Part shown: positions 1 through 8,294 of the stretch, piece by piece
Position numbering within the stretch: position 1 is the first letter of the stretch
Layout: every line of letters starts with the position of its first letter
Assembly: GCF_015864955.1 (NCBI RefSeq)
Contig: NZ_JADYWE010000001.1
Location: forward strand, 248,001 to 312,000
Source: Salinibacterium sp. NK8237
GTDB taxonomy: Bacteria > Actinomycetota > Actinomycetes > Actinomycetales > Microbacteriaceae
DNA length: 64,000 bases
Reading direction: 5' to 3'
Translations under genes and position numbers: made by a program
The notes under the pieces: generated by a model
What the model was told of the DNA's origin: nothing
The model's input: only the letters and a program-made list of their open reading frames with translations
Database searches by the model: none

Positions 1-164
1 GCTTTGGCTTCATTGCCCCCGAGGACGGAAGTCCTGATGTGTTCGCCCACTACTCGGCCATCGCAACAAATGGCTACAAGTCGCTCGACGAGAACCAAAA
101 GGTTGAGTTTGACATCACACAGGGACCCAAGGGTCCCCAGGCGGAGAACATCCGCCCCCTCTGA
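1..164 (+). CDS. Cold-shock protein (CspA family), C-terminal part
   Basis: The reading frame is already open at the window edge and ends at a TGA at 162-164, so only about the last 53 residues are present. They begin inside RNP-1 (FGFIAPEDG), followed by RNP-2 (VFAHYS) and the conserved ending [19 protein letters not shown]. Cold-shock proteins are single OB-fold domains of about 67 residues that bind single-stranded RNA and DNA and melt secondary structure in mRNA. Only the N-terminal strand is missing. A strong intrinsic terminator lies about 20 bp past the stop, so this gene ends its transcript. The family call is secure; which paralogue it is cannot be told. Confidence 0.93.
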   Translation, partial: FGFIAPEDGSPDVFAHYSAIATNGYKSLDENQKVEFDITQGPKGPQAENIRPL

Positions 165-185
165 TCTTGATAGTTCAGTAATGAG

Positions 186-216
186 AACGCCCCCGGTCCT
201 ATACCGGGGGCGTTTT
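186..216 (+). terminator. Intrinsic terminator after the cold-shock gene
   Basis: A 12-bp perfect stem (AACGCCCCCGGT with ACCGGGGGCGTT), a 5-nt loop CCTAT and a run of T at 213-216 follow the cold-shock stop codon. This is a classic rho-independent terminator for the plus strand. Confidence 0.9.
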
Positions 217-311
217 CTTGTTAAAAACGGATGCATGGATGCACGCTTGAAGGCATGCGTGCGTGCAGAACCCGGCAGGCTGTGTGTTTCGCACGGTGAA
301 TCGCGAAGCGC

Positions 312-365
312 GTACGGCCCAGCTGTTGGGTACGGCCCGGCTGTTGGGTACGGCCCAGTTGTGAG
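312..365. repeat. Three tandem 18-bp repeats
   Basis: Three adjacent copies of an 18-bp unit (GTACGGCCCAGCTGTTGG) lie at 312-329, 330-347 and 348-365. The second differs by one base and the third diverges at its end. The array ends three bases from the stop codon of the minus-strand helicase, so it sits in that gene's 3' untranslated region. There are no spacers, so it is not CRISPR. Confidence 0.85.
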
Positions 366-368
366 CGA

Positions 369-2135
369 CTAGTGCATGCCCTTGCGCAAGTAATCGATGC
401 GGGTCTGCAATTGCGTCACCGTAGCCTGAGCGACCGCAGGGCCGCCACAGACGCGACGCAGCTCCGCGTGGATCAATCCGTGCGGTTCGTTTGAAAGCTT
501 CGCTCTACGGCCCACGAGGTTGTTGAGCAGGGTCCGCTGCTCTTTGAGCGTGCGATACAGCGGCGGCGGCTGTTCTTCCTTGGGGCGACTCTCTGCGCGC
601 TTTGACTGGCGTTTTTGGCGCTGCAGCAACAATTCTCGTACTTGCTCGGGCTCTAGAATGCCGGGAAGCCCAATGAAGTCGAGCTCTTCGTCGCTGCCCG
701 GTTCGGCAGCGAAACCAAACTCGGCGCCATCGAACAGCACCCGATCGAAGTTCGCTTCAGACTCAATGGCTTCCCACGTGAACTCATCTGCAAGTTCATC
801 GCTCGTCTTCTCTTCACGGTTCTCCGCATCGAGGAGGCTGTCATCGAGCAGATCATCAGGCGATTCTTTGCGATCGAGCGCGTGGTCCCGCTCCTTCTCG
901 AGCTTGCCGGCGAGGTTCATGAGGTTGGGAACGCTCGGCAAAAAGATCGATGCCGTTTCGCCGCGGCGACGAGTACGCACGAAACGACCGACAGCTTGGG
1001 CGAAATACAACGGAGTGGATGCCGACGTTGCGTACACGCCGACGGCAAGGCGAGGAACGTCAACGCCCTCAGACACCATGCGCACGGCCACCATCCACCG
1101 GCTATCGCTTTCAGCAAACTTTTCGATCCGCGATGACGACTCTTTTTCGTCGGAGAGCACAATCGTGGCGGACTCCCCCGTGATGTCCTTAATGAGCTTG
1201 GCGTAGGCGCGGGCCGCGAGTTGGTCGGTCGCGATGACGAGTCCTCCGGCATCAGGAACCGAATGCCGCACCTCGCTGAGGCGACGATCCGCTGCCCGCA
1301 GCACTGCCGGCATCCATTCGCCTTTGGGGTCAAGAGCGGTGCGCCACGCCTGCGCGGTGACGTCTTTGGTGTCTCCTTCGCCGAGGCGGGCTTCCATCTC
1401 ATCGCCCATGCGGGTGCGCCAGCGCATCTTGCCGGCATAGGCCATGAAAATAACGGGTCGAACAACACCGTCTTCGAGCGCACGACCATAGCCATAGCTG
1501 TAGTCGGTGACCGAAGTGCGGATGCCCTCATGGTTGGGCGCATAGGTCACGAAGGGAATGGGCGCGGTATCGCTGCGGAACGGTGTACCCGTGAGTGAGA
1601 GCCGCCGAGTGGCACGACCGAAGGCGGTGTGAATGGCGTCGCCCCAGCTGAGAGCGTCACCGCCGTGGTGCACTTCGTCAAGAATCACGAGCGTGCGGGC
1701 AGAGTCGGTGATCTCTTGATGAAACGAGGCCTTCATGGCGACTTGCGCATAGGTCACAGCAACACCGTGGAAACGTCGACCGCCCCAGGCATCGCCGTTG
1801 GAGAACGATGGATTGAGCCGGATTCCGACACGGTTGGCGGCATCCGCCCACTGGCGTTTGAGGTGATCAGTTGGCGCGACGACCGTGACGCGATCGATCT
1901 CCCGGCGAGCGAAAAGCTCAACAGCGAGACGGAGAGCGAAGGTGGTTTTTCCGGCGCCAGGTGTTGCAGCGGCCAGAAAGTCGCGGGGTTCTTTCTCGAA
2001 GTAAAGATCGAGGGCTTCTGCCTGCCACGCCCGCAGCTTAGATGCGGTGCCTCGGGCAGCGCGCTCAGGGTACGACGGTGAGAGATGTTCCGCCGCGAAG
2101 GTGCCCACGGTGGGGCCAGGCAATGGAGTGCTCAC
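369..2135 (-). CDS. DEAD/DEAH-box superfamily 2 helicase
   Basis: This 588-residue protein carries the superfamily 2 helicase motifs: Walker A ATPGAGKT at 57-64, DEVHH (motif II) at 153-157, LTGTPFR (motif III) at 181-187 and a QAVGRFVRTRR motif VI near 390. It resembles the Res/XPB-like core used by translocases acting on double-stranded nucleic acid. The last 150 residues are not part of the motor. They hold an acidic stretch and then a basic, helical region ending in LQTRIDYLRKGMH that I do not recognise. The start is a GTG with only a weak ribosome binding site. A TAAAGT box 8 nt upstream hints at a nearly leaderless mRNA. No nuclease domain or partner gene is adjacent, so the cellular role stays open. 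Confidence 0.85.
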   Translation of the reverse strand: MSTPLPGPTVGTFAAEHLSPSYPERAARGTASKLRAWQAEALDLYFEKEPRDFLAAATPGAGKTTFALRLAVELFARREIDRVTVVAPTDHLKRQWADAANRVGIRLNPSFSNGDAWGGRRFHGVAVTYAQVAMKASFHQEITDSARTLVILDEVHHGGDALSWGDAIHTAFGRATRRLSLTGTPFRSDTAPIPFVTYAPNHEGIRTSVTDYSYGYGRALEDGVVRPVIFMAYAGKMRWRTRMGDEMEARLGEGDTKDVTAQAWRTALDPKGEWMPAVLRAADRRLSEVRHSVPDAGGLVIATDQLAARAYAKLIKDITGESATIVLSDEKESSSRIEKFAESDSRWMVAVRMVSEGVDVPRLAVGVYATSASTPLYFAQAVGRFVRTRRRGETASIFLPSVPNLMNLAGKLEKERDHALDRKESPDDLLDDSLLDAENREEKTSDELADEFTWEAIESEANFDRVLFDGAEFGFAAEPGSDEELDFIGLPGILEPEQVRELLLQRQKRQSKRAESRPKEEQPPPLYRTLKEQRTLLNNLVGRRAKLSNEPHGLIHAELRRVCGGPAVAQATVTQLQTRIDYLRKGMH

Positions 2136-2220
2136 TTGATAAGACTTTACCGTTCTCTACTGACAACTGAGTTCGTGACTGCTGTGTTTTGGCCGTGCGG
2201 GCAAAAAATTTTGCGAACGA

Positions 2221-3468
2221 CTAGTCACGTTGTCCGAGGCGGGGCCGTTCCGATCGCTGGGATCCCAAGAGGCGCGCTGGTCCTATCGCGCCAGTCCCGA
2301 AGCGAGCGGATGCCGCCTCCATAGCTTCTTCGGCGTCGCGCCAGCCGTCGGTGGTGTCCCACAAACTCAGCTGCCCGCCGCCCGGTTCGACGAGTTGCTC
2401 GCCGCGCACGCCCACGAGACGCACCGGCCGACCTTCGCGAGCAAAGTCGGCATAGACATCTCTGACGGTCTCGTAGATGGTGCGGCCGAGGTCGGTGGGG
2501 TCGGGCAGCTTGCGCGAGCGAGTAATGGTGCTGAAGTCTTCGAACCGGAGTTTCAGCACCACGGTGCTCGCTTCCATGCCGGCGCCACGCAAGCGTGCAG
2601 CGACCTTTCCGGAGAGCCGGAGCAGTTCGCGGCGGATCTCGTTGGCATCCAACACGTTGTATTCAAAGGTGGTCTCGTGGCCGATACTCTTCTCGGCGGC
2701 CCGTTCGACGACGCTGCGGGGATCGTTTCCCCAGGAGAGGTTGTGCAGCTTTACCGCGCCAGCTTCGCCGACCGCGCGCGTGAGAGTTTCTCGATCTGCG
2801 TGAGCAATATCGGCAATGGTGCTGAATCCGCGTTGCTGCAGCGACTCGGCAGTCTTGCCGCCGACGCCCCACAGGGCTGTGATAGGTAGCGGATGCAGAA
2901 ATTCGATTGTCTTGTCGGCCGGGATGACGAGCAGTCCATCGGGCTTAGAGAGGCCCGACGCGACCTTCGCGACGTACTTTGAGGCTGCGGCGCCGACCGA
3001 ACAGACAAGCCCTGTTTCGGCAAAGACTCGACGACGCAGCAGTGCTGCCACCTCGAGGGGGGACCCGTAGATGGCCCGCGCTCCTGCAACATCCAGAAAC
3101 GCTTCGTCGATGCCGAGTCGTTCTACCTTGGGGGTGAGTTGATCGCAGATGTCGAAAACGATGGAAGAAAAGTGCTGATAACGCTCGAAATGTGGCTCTA
3201 GCACGATGGCGTTGGGGCACCGGCGCAGGGCGAGGGCCATGGGCATCGCTGAGTTCACGCCATACTTGCGGGCCTCGTAAGTAGCTGCGGTGACCACCGA
3301 GCGAACGGAGTTGTGCCCGACAATGACGGGTTTACCGATGAGCTCAGGGTGATCGAGGAGTTCGACGGAGGCGAAGAAGGCATCCATGTCAACGTGCAGG
3401 ATCGTCGCCGTGCTGTCGTCGACTCCCGGTGCGGTCACATGTCGCGTGCGACCATCTTGCTTACCCAT
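2221..3468 (-). CDS. dinB: DNA polymerase IV (Y-family)
   Basis: Pol IV is the error-prone translesion polymerase of the Y family. The 415-residue reading starts at ATG 3468 (MGKQDGR); the open frame runs about 100 codons further upstream, but that part has no polymerase similarity. Catalytic residues are visible: D27 in HVDMDAFFASVE and D121/E122 in GIDEAFLDV. Most DinB proteins have Ser before IDEA; here it is Gly. Helix-hairpin-helix and little-finger regions follow (ITALWGVGGKTAESL near 210). QLSLWD near the C terminus fits a sliding-clamp binding peptide. I see no clear LexA box upstream. It is followed by a short gap and then the helicase in the same direction, so they may share transcripts. 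Confidence 0.95.
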   Translation of the reverse strand: MGKQDGRTRHVTAPGVDDSTATILHVDMDAFFASVELLDHPELIGKPVIVGHNSVRSVVTAATYEARKYGVNSAMPMALALRRCPNAIVLEPHFERYQHFSSIVFDICDQLTPKVERLGIDEAFLDVAGARAIYGSPLEVAALLRRRVFAETGLVCSVGAAASKYVAKVASGLSKPDGLLVIPADKTIEFLHPLPITALWGVGGKTAESLQQRGFSTIADIAHADRETLTRAVGEAGAVKLHNLSWGNDPRSVVERAAEKSIGHETTFEYNVLDANEIRRELLRLSGKVAARLRGAGMEASTVVLKLRFEDFSTITRSRKLPDPTDLGRTIYETVRDVYADFAREGRPVRLVGVRGEQLVEPGGGQLSLWDTTDGWRDAEEAMEAASARFGTGAIGPARLLGSQRSERPRLGQRD

Positions 3469-3545
3469 AGCGCCATTGTCGCAGGTGCCTCTGACGATGG
3501 ATGCGGAATACTGCGCAGTGCGGCGAAGAACCGCTGAGCGCACAG

Positions 3546-3581
3546 AAAAGGGGCGGTGCACCGAAGTGCACCGCCCCTTTT
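3546..3581 (-). terminator. Terminator hairpin with UUCG loop
   Basis: A perfect 16-bp stem (arms 3546-3561 and 3566-3581) closes a 4-nt loop. Read on the minus strand the loop is cTTCGg, the extra-stable UUCG tetraloop, and the stem ends in TTTT. It lies directly downstream of the minus-strand GlsB-type gene and probably terminates its transcript before dinB. Confidence 0.9.
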
Positions 3582-3593
3582 GCCTAAGAGTGT

Positions 3594-3857
3594 TTAACGA
3601 CGTGAGCCGCGTGTGATCAGTCCATAGAGGAAGAGCACGAGCACTGAGCCGCCGATGGCGACGAGCCACGTTTCGATGGAGAAGAACTCTTCGAGGCCAA
3701 TGCCAAAGATGGCGCCTCCCACGAATCCTCCGACGAGTGCTCCAACAACACCGAGAAGAAGTGTTGCGAGCCAACCGCCGCCCTGACGTCCCGGCAGAAT
3801 TGCTTTCGCAATAGCTCCGGCGATAAGTCCGAGTACGATCCAGCCGATGATTCCCAT
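3594..3857 (-). CDS. GlsB/YeaQ/YmgE-family stress-response membrane protein
   Basis: An 87-residue, strongly hydrophobic protein with about three membrane segments. It starts MGIIGWIVLGLIAGAIAKAI and continues with a Gly-rich second segment (GVVGALVGGFVGGAIFG), the pattern of the transglycosylase-associated (GlsB/YeaQ/YmgE) family. In other bacteria these small inner-membrane proteins are induced by stress, and no enzyme activity has been shown. A good ribosome binding site (TTGGAGA) lies 9 nt before ATG. The gene stands alone between a terminator and the divergent SGNH hydrolase gene. Confidence 0.85.
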   Translation of the reverse strand: MGIIGWIVLGLIAGAIAKAILPGRQGGGWLATLLLGVVGALVGGFVGGAIFGIGLEEFFSIETWLVAIGGSVLVLFLYGLITRGSRR

Positions 3858-4011
3858 TGTGTGTTCTCCAAACGATGGTTAAGTGGTCTTCGGTGTGAAA
3901 ACCAACAGAGAAGAGATAACCACGTGCCCCATGCGGGGGTCAAAGCAACTCAGGTTCTTCACAGGAATCACCCGGGTAGCGCACAGATCAATTTTGAGAC
4001 AGGCTAGACGT

Positions 4012-4773
4012 ATGCAAGAACAACACCCGTGGAGCAGATATGTCGCAATCGGCGATTCCTTCACAGAGGGCATTGGTGACCCTGAACCCAACTCCCCCGG
4101 CGGTAACCGCGGGTGGGCTGACCGCGTTGCGGAAGTGCTCGGCGGCCACAAACCAGACTTTGCGTATGCCAACTTGGCAATTCGTGGTCGATTACTTAAT
4201 CAGGTTGCTGATGAACAGCTTGAACCGGCAATGGAGCTTAAGCCTGACCTCATCACCGTCTCTGCTGGCGGCAACGACATCATCCGCCCAGGCTCCGATG
4301 CCGATGAGGTCGCTCAGCGCGTAGATGTTCTCGTTGAGCAGCTTCGCCGGGACGGCGCGACAGTCGTGCTTTTTACCGGCCCTGATATCGGAATGACGCC
4401 CGTCCTCAATCGGATGCGCGGCAAAGTTGCCATTTACAACGAAAACATTCGCGCTGTAGCCCAGCGCCACGATGCCGTTGTCGCCGACATGTGGGCGTTG
4501 CGCGAACTCGCTGACCCGCGCATGTGGTCACCCGATCGCCTCCATTTCTCCCCCGTTGGCCATCACACGGTCGCTCGCATGGTGCTCGACTCGCTCAATG
4601 TTGCCAACGAACTTGAGCCTTTCCGGCCTGAGCCGCTTCCTCCGCGTCTCTGGCGCGAAGCGCGCGTCGAAGACATCGGCTGGGCGCGTGAACACCTTGT
4701 GCCATGGGTATTGCGTCGAATCCGTCACCAATCGTCGGGCGACAACGTCACAGCGAAACGACCGGGCTTCTAA
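4012..4773 (+). CDS. SGNH/GDSL-family hydrolase
   Basis: A 253-residue esterase or lipase-like enzyme of the SGNH hydrolase fold. Block I is GDSFTEG with the nucleophile S16, the GGND block places the oxyanion-hole Asn at N88, and SPDRLHFS supplies the Asp175/His178 pair. There is no signal peptide, so it should act in the cytoplasm. The open frame extends upstream to 3883, but that part resembles nothing and the ATG at 4012 starts just before the conserved block. The substrate is unknown; related actinobacterial proteins are annotated only as lysophospholipase or acyl esterase-like. Its promoter must lie in the 154-bp divergent gap shared with the GlsB gene. Confidence 0.9.
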   Translation: MQEQHPWSRYVAIGDSFTEGIGDPEPNSPGGNRGWADRVAEVLGGHKPDFAYANLAIRGRLLNQVADEQLEPAMELKPDLITVSAGGNDIIRPGSDADEVAQRVDVLVEQLRRDGATVVLFTGPDIGMTPVLNRMRGKVAIYNENIRAVAQRHDAVVADMWALRELADPRMWSPDRLHFSPVGHHTVARMVLDSLNVANELEPFRPEPLPPRLWREARVEDIGWAREHLVPWVLRRIRHQSSGDNVTAKRPGF

Positions 4774-4780
4774 ACGTAAG

Positions 4781-4815
4781 TGCCCCTCACGGACTCTAGG
4801 ACGCCCGTGAGGGCA
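4781..4815. terminator. Hairpin after the SGNH hydrolase gene
   Basis: Eight bases past the stop codon, arms around TGCCCCTCACGG and CCGTGAGGGCA pair around a loop of about 10 nt with one bulged C. No T run follows, so termination efficiency is uncertain. Confidence 0.5.
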
Positions 4816-4872
4816 TCAACGCGCGCCACAGCACCCACGTAGTCAGCGCACCGCCAGTGAGCGGCTGGAGAC

Positions 4873-4913
4873 GAGAAGAGGGCCCCTGCCAATGCGACAG
4901 GGGCCCTCTTCTC
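4873..4913. terminator. Terminator between convergent SGNH hydrolase and desaturase genes
   Basis: A perfect 16-bp stem (arms 4873-4888 and 4898-4913) with a 9-nt loop lies 18 bp past the desaturase stop. The arms end in pyrimidine-rich CTCTTCTC, and the position suits bidirectional termination. Confidence 0.8.
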
Positions 4914-4930
4914 TTATGTTTCTCCGCTAG

Positions 4931-6037
4931 CTACCCGGTGTATCCGGTGCGACCGGCCGCGGGGCAGTCAAAAGGATCTCCATCGGCGCTGAGGCCGACT
5001 TCGTTCAGGTGGCGAATAACGATGCCGTACGACGTGACGAGTCCGACCTCGGTGTACTTGATGTCTTTCGTCTTGCAGTACTCCTTCACCATTTCTGCGG
5101 CGAGAGGCAAGTGCGGCCGCGGCATAGTGGGGAAAAGGTGGTGCTCGATCTGGAAGTTCAGGCCGCCCATGAAGTGGTTCATGAACACGCCACTGCGAAT
5201 GTTGCGGCTTGTCAGCACTTGACGACGCAGGAAGTCAACTTTGGAGCCCTTAGGCAAGATCGGCATTCCCTTGTGATTGGGAGCGAAGGATGCACCCATA
5301 TAGAGACCGAAAATTCCCATCTGTACTCCTAGGAAGGCGAAAGCCATTCCCAGTGGGAGCACGCTGAACACGATGGTGAGGTAACCGATGTTGCGCACGA
5401 GGAGGAGGGTGATCTCTAGCCAGCGCTTGTCAACCTTCTTCTTGAAGTTGAAGACCTCCTGGAAGGCGTGGGAGTGGAGGTTGAAACCCTCGAGCAGAAG
5501 CGCGGGGAAGAACAGGTAGCCCTGACGCTTCGCCATGAACTTAGTCATGCCCTTGAGCCCGACGGTCTTTTCCTTCTGGAAAATGATGAAGTCAGTCTCG
5601 ATATCAGGGTCTTTATCGACCGTGTTGGGGTTCGCGTGGTGACGCGAGTGCTTGTTCATCCACCAGGCGTAGCTAATTCCGACGACGAGGTCGGACATGA
5701 GCCGCCCCAACGTGTCATTGAGCTTGCTGGACTGAAAAACCTGGCGGTGAGCCAGTTCATGCGTAAGAAACGCGTATTGCGTAAAGATGATGCCCATCGC
5801 TGCGGCGATCAACAAGATGTACCACGTGCCGGCAAGCATCGCGAAGCCAACCCAAGCGGCGGCCATAGCGACGGTTATCACGGCAAACGTGATGATGTAG
5901 AAGCGTCTGTTGCGACGCAACAAACCTGCTTCACGAACGGTGCGCAGCAAAGCGGCGAAATCGCTCATTGGGCTTCCGACTCCGCGGGGGCCCGTCTTGA
6001 TGATTCGTGTGGGATCGGCTGAGAGAGAACTACTCAC
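4931..6037 (-). CDS. Membrane fatty acid desaturase (acyl-lipid/acyl-CoA type)
   Basis: The 368-residue protein has the three histidine boxes that hold the di-iron centre of membrane desaturases: HELAH at 93-97, HSRHH at 130-134 and QIEHH at 296-300. The QIEHH form of the third box is typical of the delta-type (linoleoyl-CoA-like) branch. Two hydrophobic pairs lie around 48-90 and 205-250. No cytochrome b5 domain is fused, so electrons must come from a separate ferredoxin or reductase, none of which is adjacent. It starts at a GTG with a TGAGG site a few bases before it; ATG at residue 24 is a possible alternative. The likely role is adding double bonds to membrane lipids, as in cold adaptation; that is inference. 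Confidence 0.9.
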   Translation of the reverse strand: MSSSLSADPTRIIKTGPRGVGSPMSDFAALLRTVREAGLLRRNRRFYIITFAVITVAMAAAWVGFAMLAGTWYILLIAAAMGIIFTQYAFLTHELAHRQVFQSSKLNDTLGRLMSDLVVGISYAWWMNKHSRHHANPNTVDKDPDIETDFIIFQKEKTVGLKGMTKFMAKRQGYLFFPALLLEGFNLHSHAFQEVFNFKKKVDKRWLEITLLLVRNIGYLTIVFSVLPLGMAFAFLGVQMGIFGLYMGASFAPNHKGMPILPKGSKVDFLRRQVLTSRNIRSGVFMNHFMGGLNFQIEHHLFPTMPRPHLPLAAEMVKEYCKTKDIKYTEVGLVTSYGIVIRHLNEVGLSADGDPFDCPAAGRTGYTG

Positions 6038-6147
6038 GTGACCTCAGATGTTTTGAATGACTTCCCAGCCATTTGTCAATCGAGCAAGTGCTCCAGATGC
6101 ACTCCACCTTATCGCGGCCCCCTGTGAGTGCCGTGTTTATTCCATAA

Positions 6148-7374
6148 CTAAAACAAACTTTGTGGATTTGTGAGTCTCCACCATGCTCCAGGATCGTCAA
6201 TTTCTTCGCTGAAAACCAGCGGAATATCTAACGTCTTGGCGCCGATTTGCACATGGAGTGTTCCAGCGTTTTCCCCGGACTCCGCGAGTCGCACAGGCAC
6301 TGCTTCGACTGTCATCGAAATCTCGTCCTCGCCCCACACAACCGCTGTCGACGTAGTCGAGGCGATCGCGGCCGACTCATCCCCCCACGGCGTGTCATAG
6401 TCGGCGAACTCTTCTCCGGCGGTCGCTAGTTCTACCTCGGAGTATCCAGCGGTTGCATCCGCAATGAGCTCCTGAATTGCGGCGTCAATCGTGGGGTGGT
6501 CTGGGCCTCCAAGAACGACACCGACGAGGGTGACTACTTCTTCGCCGACGGTCACATCAGCGGAGAATAGAAGGCAGGACCAGCCGACGACGAGGGTCCC
6601 CGTCTTGATTCCATCGACGCCATCGATGCCGAGGAGTGCGTTGCTGTTGCTCACTGTTCCGATGCTTGGAATCTCTGCGGACGAGGTGGATACGATGTCT
6701 GCGATTACTGGGTTTCCTATTGCCAGCCGGGCAAGTTCAGTGAGATCAGCAGCTGTGCTTCGATTCGTATCCTGAATTCCGGAAGGCTCAGTGAGCGTCG
6801 TATTCTCGAGCCCATTTTCTTCAAGCCACACCGCAGCGGCTGCAACAAAAGCGTCTTCAGAGCCAAAAGCCCAGTTCGCTAGCGATTGCGCATAGTTGTT
6901 TGCGGAAGGAAGCAGCACAACCGTCATAGCATCGCGCTGGGACAGTTGGAGACCGTCGTATACCGGCGACACTGACCCATACTGTGCGACCTGAGTGTTG
7001 TAGAAGTCGACGTCGGTTTGTCCGAAGGTAATCGTGGGTCCTGCTTCATCCACGTCAAGCGGTTTGGCGTCGAGAACCACGAGCGTCGTAATGATTTTCG
7101 TGATCGATGCGATAGGCAAAGGATCACTGCTACCCGCTTGAGCGAGCACGCCAGCGCGGTCGAGGGCTCCGATTGCGGAGGCTCCATAACTGGGAAAACT
7201 GAACTCTGCCTCGGCAGCGACGGGAAGGTCAACCGGAAGCACATTCGCTGAGGTCTCGTCGAGCGGCGCGAGAAGAGTGAGCGGCAAGTAGAACGCTGTC
7301 GCGAGCACGACGCCCGCTGCAGAGAACACGGCAATACGACGGCGACGAAAGATTTGGGGTGGGGTCAGCGGCAC
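6148..7374 (-). CDS. D-alanyl-D-alanine carboxypeptidase (peptidase S11)
   Basis: A penicillin-binding protein of the DacA/DacC type that trims the terminal D-Ala from peptidoglycan stem peptides. The order of motifs is complete: SITK with the acylated S90 and K93, SAN at 157-159 and KTG at 257-259. An N-terminal membrane segment at about 14-36 follows a basic RRRR stretch, so the enzyme is anchored and faces outside. The C-terminal 130 residues form a less conserved beta-rich domain. The protein is 408 residues, normal for the family. The GTG start has no ribosome binding site but a TAGCGT box 6 nt upstream. The SpoU gene ends only 34 bp upstream in the same direction. Confidence 0.92.
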   Translation of the reverse strand: MPLTPPQIFRRRRIAVFSAAGVVLATAFYLPLTLLAPLDETSANVLPVDLPVAAEAEFSFPSYGASAIGALDRAGVLAQAGSSDPLPIASITKIITTLVVLDAKPLDVDEAGPTITFGQTDVDFYNTQVAQYGSVSPVYDGLQLSQRDAMTVVLLPSANNYAQSLANWAFGSEDAFVAAAAVWLEENGLENTTLTEPSGIQDTNRSTAADLTELARLAIGNPVIADIVSTSSAEIPSIGTVSNSNALLGIDGVDGIKTGTLVVGWSCLLFSADVTVGEEVVTLVGVVLGGPDHPTIDAAIQELIADATAGYSEVELATAGEEFADYDTPWGDESAAIASTTSTAVVWGEDEISMTVEAVPVRLAESGENAGTLHVQIGAKTLDIPLVFSEEIDDPGAWWRLTNPQSLF

Positions 7375-7380
7375 CGGATA

Positions 7381-7386
7381 ACGCTA
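7381..7386 (-). promoter_or_regulatory. Candidate leaderless -10 box for the carboxypeptidase gene
   Basis: Minus-strand TAGCGT ends 6 nt before the GTG start at 7374. This places the transcription start at or next to the start codon. No Shine-Dalgarno sequence is present. Confidence 0.5.
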
Positions 7387-7408
7387 ACAGGCGATTCTAT
7401 GACGACGG

Positions 7409-8242
7409 TTAGTGTGCTCGGAGCATGTACATTCCGACCGCACTCGCGGCCGCTACGTTGAGCGAATCGACGCCATGCATCATCGGAATCTTGACAACAG
7501 TATCCGCGGCGTCGATAGTGCTGCGAGATAGACCGTCACCCTCTGTGCCCAAAATCAGCGCGACCCGTTCTGGAGCCTCTGCTGCGAAACTATCAAGATC
7601 AACCGAGTCGTCGTTGAGAGCGAGAGCGGCCAGATGGAAGCCAGCGGCTTTCAGCTCGGCGGCGCCAGCAGGCCAGTCCGGGATACGGGTCCACGGCACC
7701 TGAAGCACCGTTCCCATACTGACGCGCACACTGCGACGGTAGAGCGGGTCGGCACACCGTGGCGTAATGAGAACGGCATCCGCTCCGAGCGCCGCAGCCG
7801 AGCGAAAAATGGCGCCGACGTTGGTGTGATCAACGATGTCTTCCAGGATCACGATGCGGCGTGCATCCGCCACCAGCTCGGCAACGCTCGGCAAGATCGG
7901 GCGATGCATCGATGCCAAAGCCCCCCGATGAAGATTGAAACCGGTGAGTTGTTCGAGTAGCGCTGACTCCCCCACGTAGATCGGAACCGGAGAATCCCCG
8001 AGCAATTCCGCCACGTCATCGAGCCACTGCTCGAGCACGAGCACAGCGCGCGGCTGATGGCCGGCTCGAAGCGCCCGAGCAATCACTTTGGATGACTCGG
8101 CAATGTAGAGACCGCCGGCTGGCTCTGTGCGACGGCGCAGAGCAACATCCGTGAGATTGGCGAAGTCGCTGAGGCGAGGATCGGAGAGATCGGTGACCCG
8201 GATGACGTTCACGGTGTGTTCCCAACTGTGCGGTTTCGCCAT
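7409..8242 (-). CDS. SpoU/TrmH-family RNA 2'-O-methyltransferase
   Basis: A 277-residue SPOUT methyltransferase. The N-terminal 100 residues form the RNA-binding substrate domain (ESSKVIARALRAG). The catalytic half has all three SpoU motifs: N-x-G with a downstream Arg in HTNVGAIFRSAAALGADA, LILGTEGDGLS, and IPMMHGVDSLNVAAASAVG, which together build the SAM-binding knot. Members methylate ribose 2'-OH groups of tRNA or 23S rRNA, and this sequence does not tell which. The ATG at 8242 lacks a ribosome binding site. A GTG at 8212 (MNVIRVTDL) has GGGAA 8 nt upstream and may be the true start. It is transcribed divergently from the sirtuin gene. Confidence 0.9.
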   Translation of the reverse strand: MAKPHSWEHTVNVIRVTDLSDPRLSDFANLTDVALRRRTEPAGGLYIAESSKVIARALRAGHQPRAVLVLEQWLDDVAELLGDSPVPIYVGESALLEQLTGFNLHRGALASMHRPILPSVAELVADARRIVILEDIVDHTNVGAIFRSAAALGADAVLITPRCADPLYRRSVRVSMGTVLQVPWTRIPDWPAGAAELKAAGFHLAALALNDDSVDLDSFAAEAPERVALILGTEGDGLSRSTIDAADTVVKIPMMHGVDSLNVAAASAVGMYMLRAH

Positions 8243-8282
8243 CAGGTGAATCTGAAATGGCAGTGGATGAGCCCGAAGTGCT

Positions 8283-8288
8283 TACGCT
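8283..8288 (+). promoter_or_regulatory. Candidate leaderless -10 box for the sirtuin gene
   Basis: TACGCT ends 6 nt before GTG 8295. A GGAGA directly touching the start codon is too close to act as a normal ribosome binding site, which favours leaderless start. Confidence 0.45.
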
Positions 8289-8294
8289 TGGAGA

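Noticed and set aside
312..365. A possible CRISPR array
   Set aside because: The three 18-bp units are directly adjacent with no spacers, and no cas genes occur.
4..372. A 122-codon plus-strand frame ending in YGPAVG-like repeats
   Set aside because: It runs out of frame over the cold-shock gene, through its terminator and the tandem repeats; the repeat peptide is only the 18-bp array translated.
3469..3774. An N-terminal extension of Pol IV of about 100 residues
   Set aside because: The extension is Arg-rich, without similarity, and runs through the terminator and the GlsB gene; ATG 3468 fits the family start.
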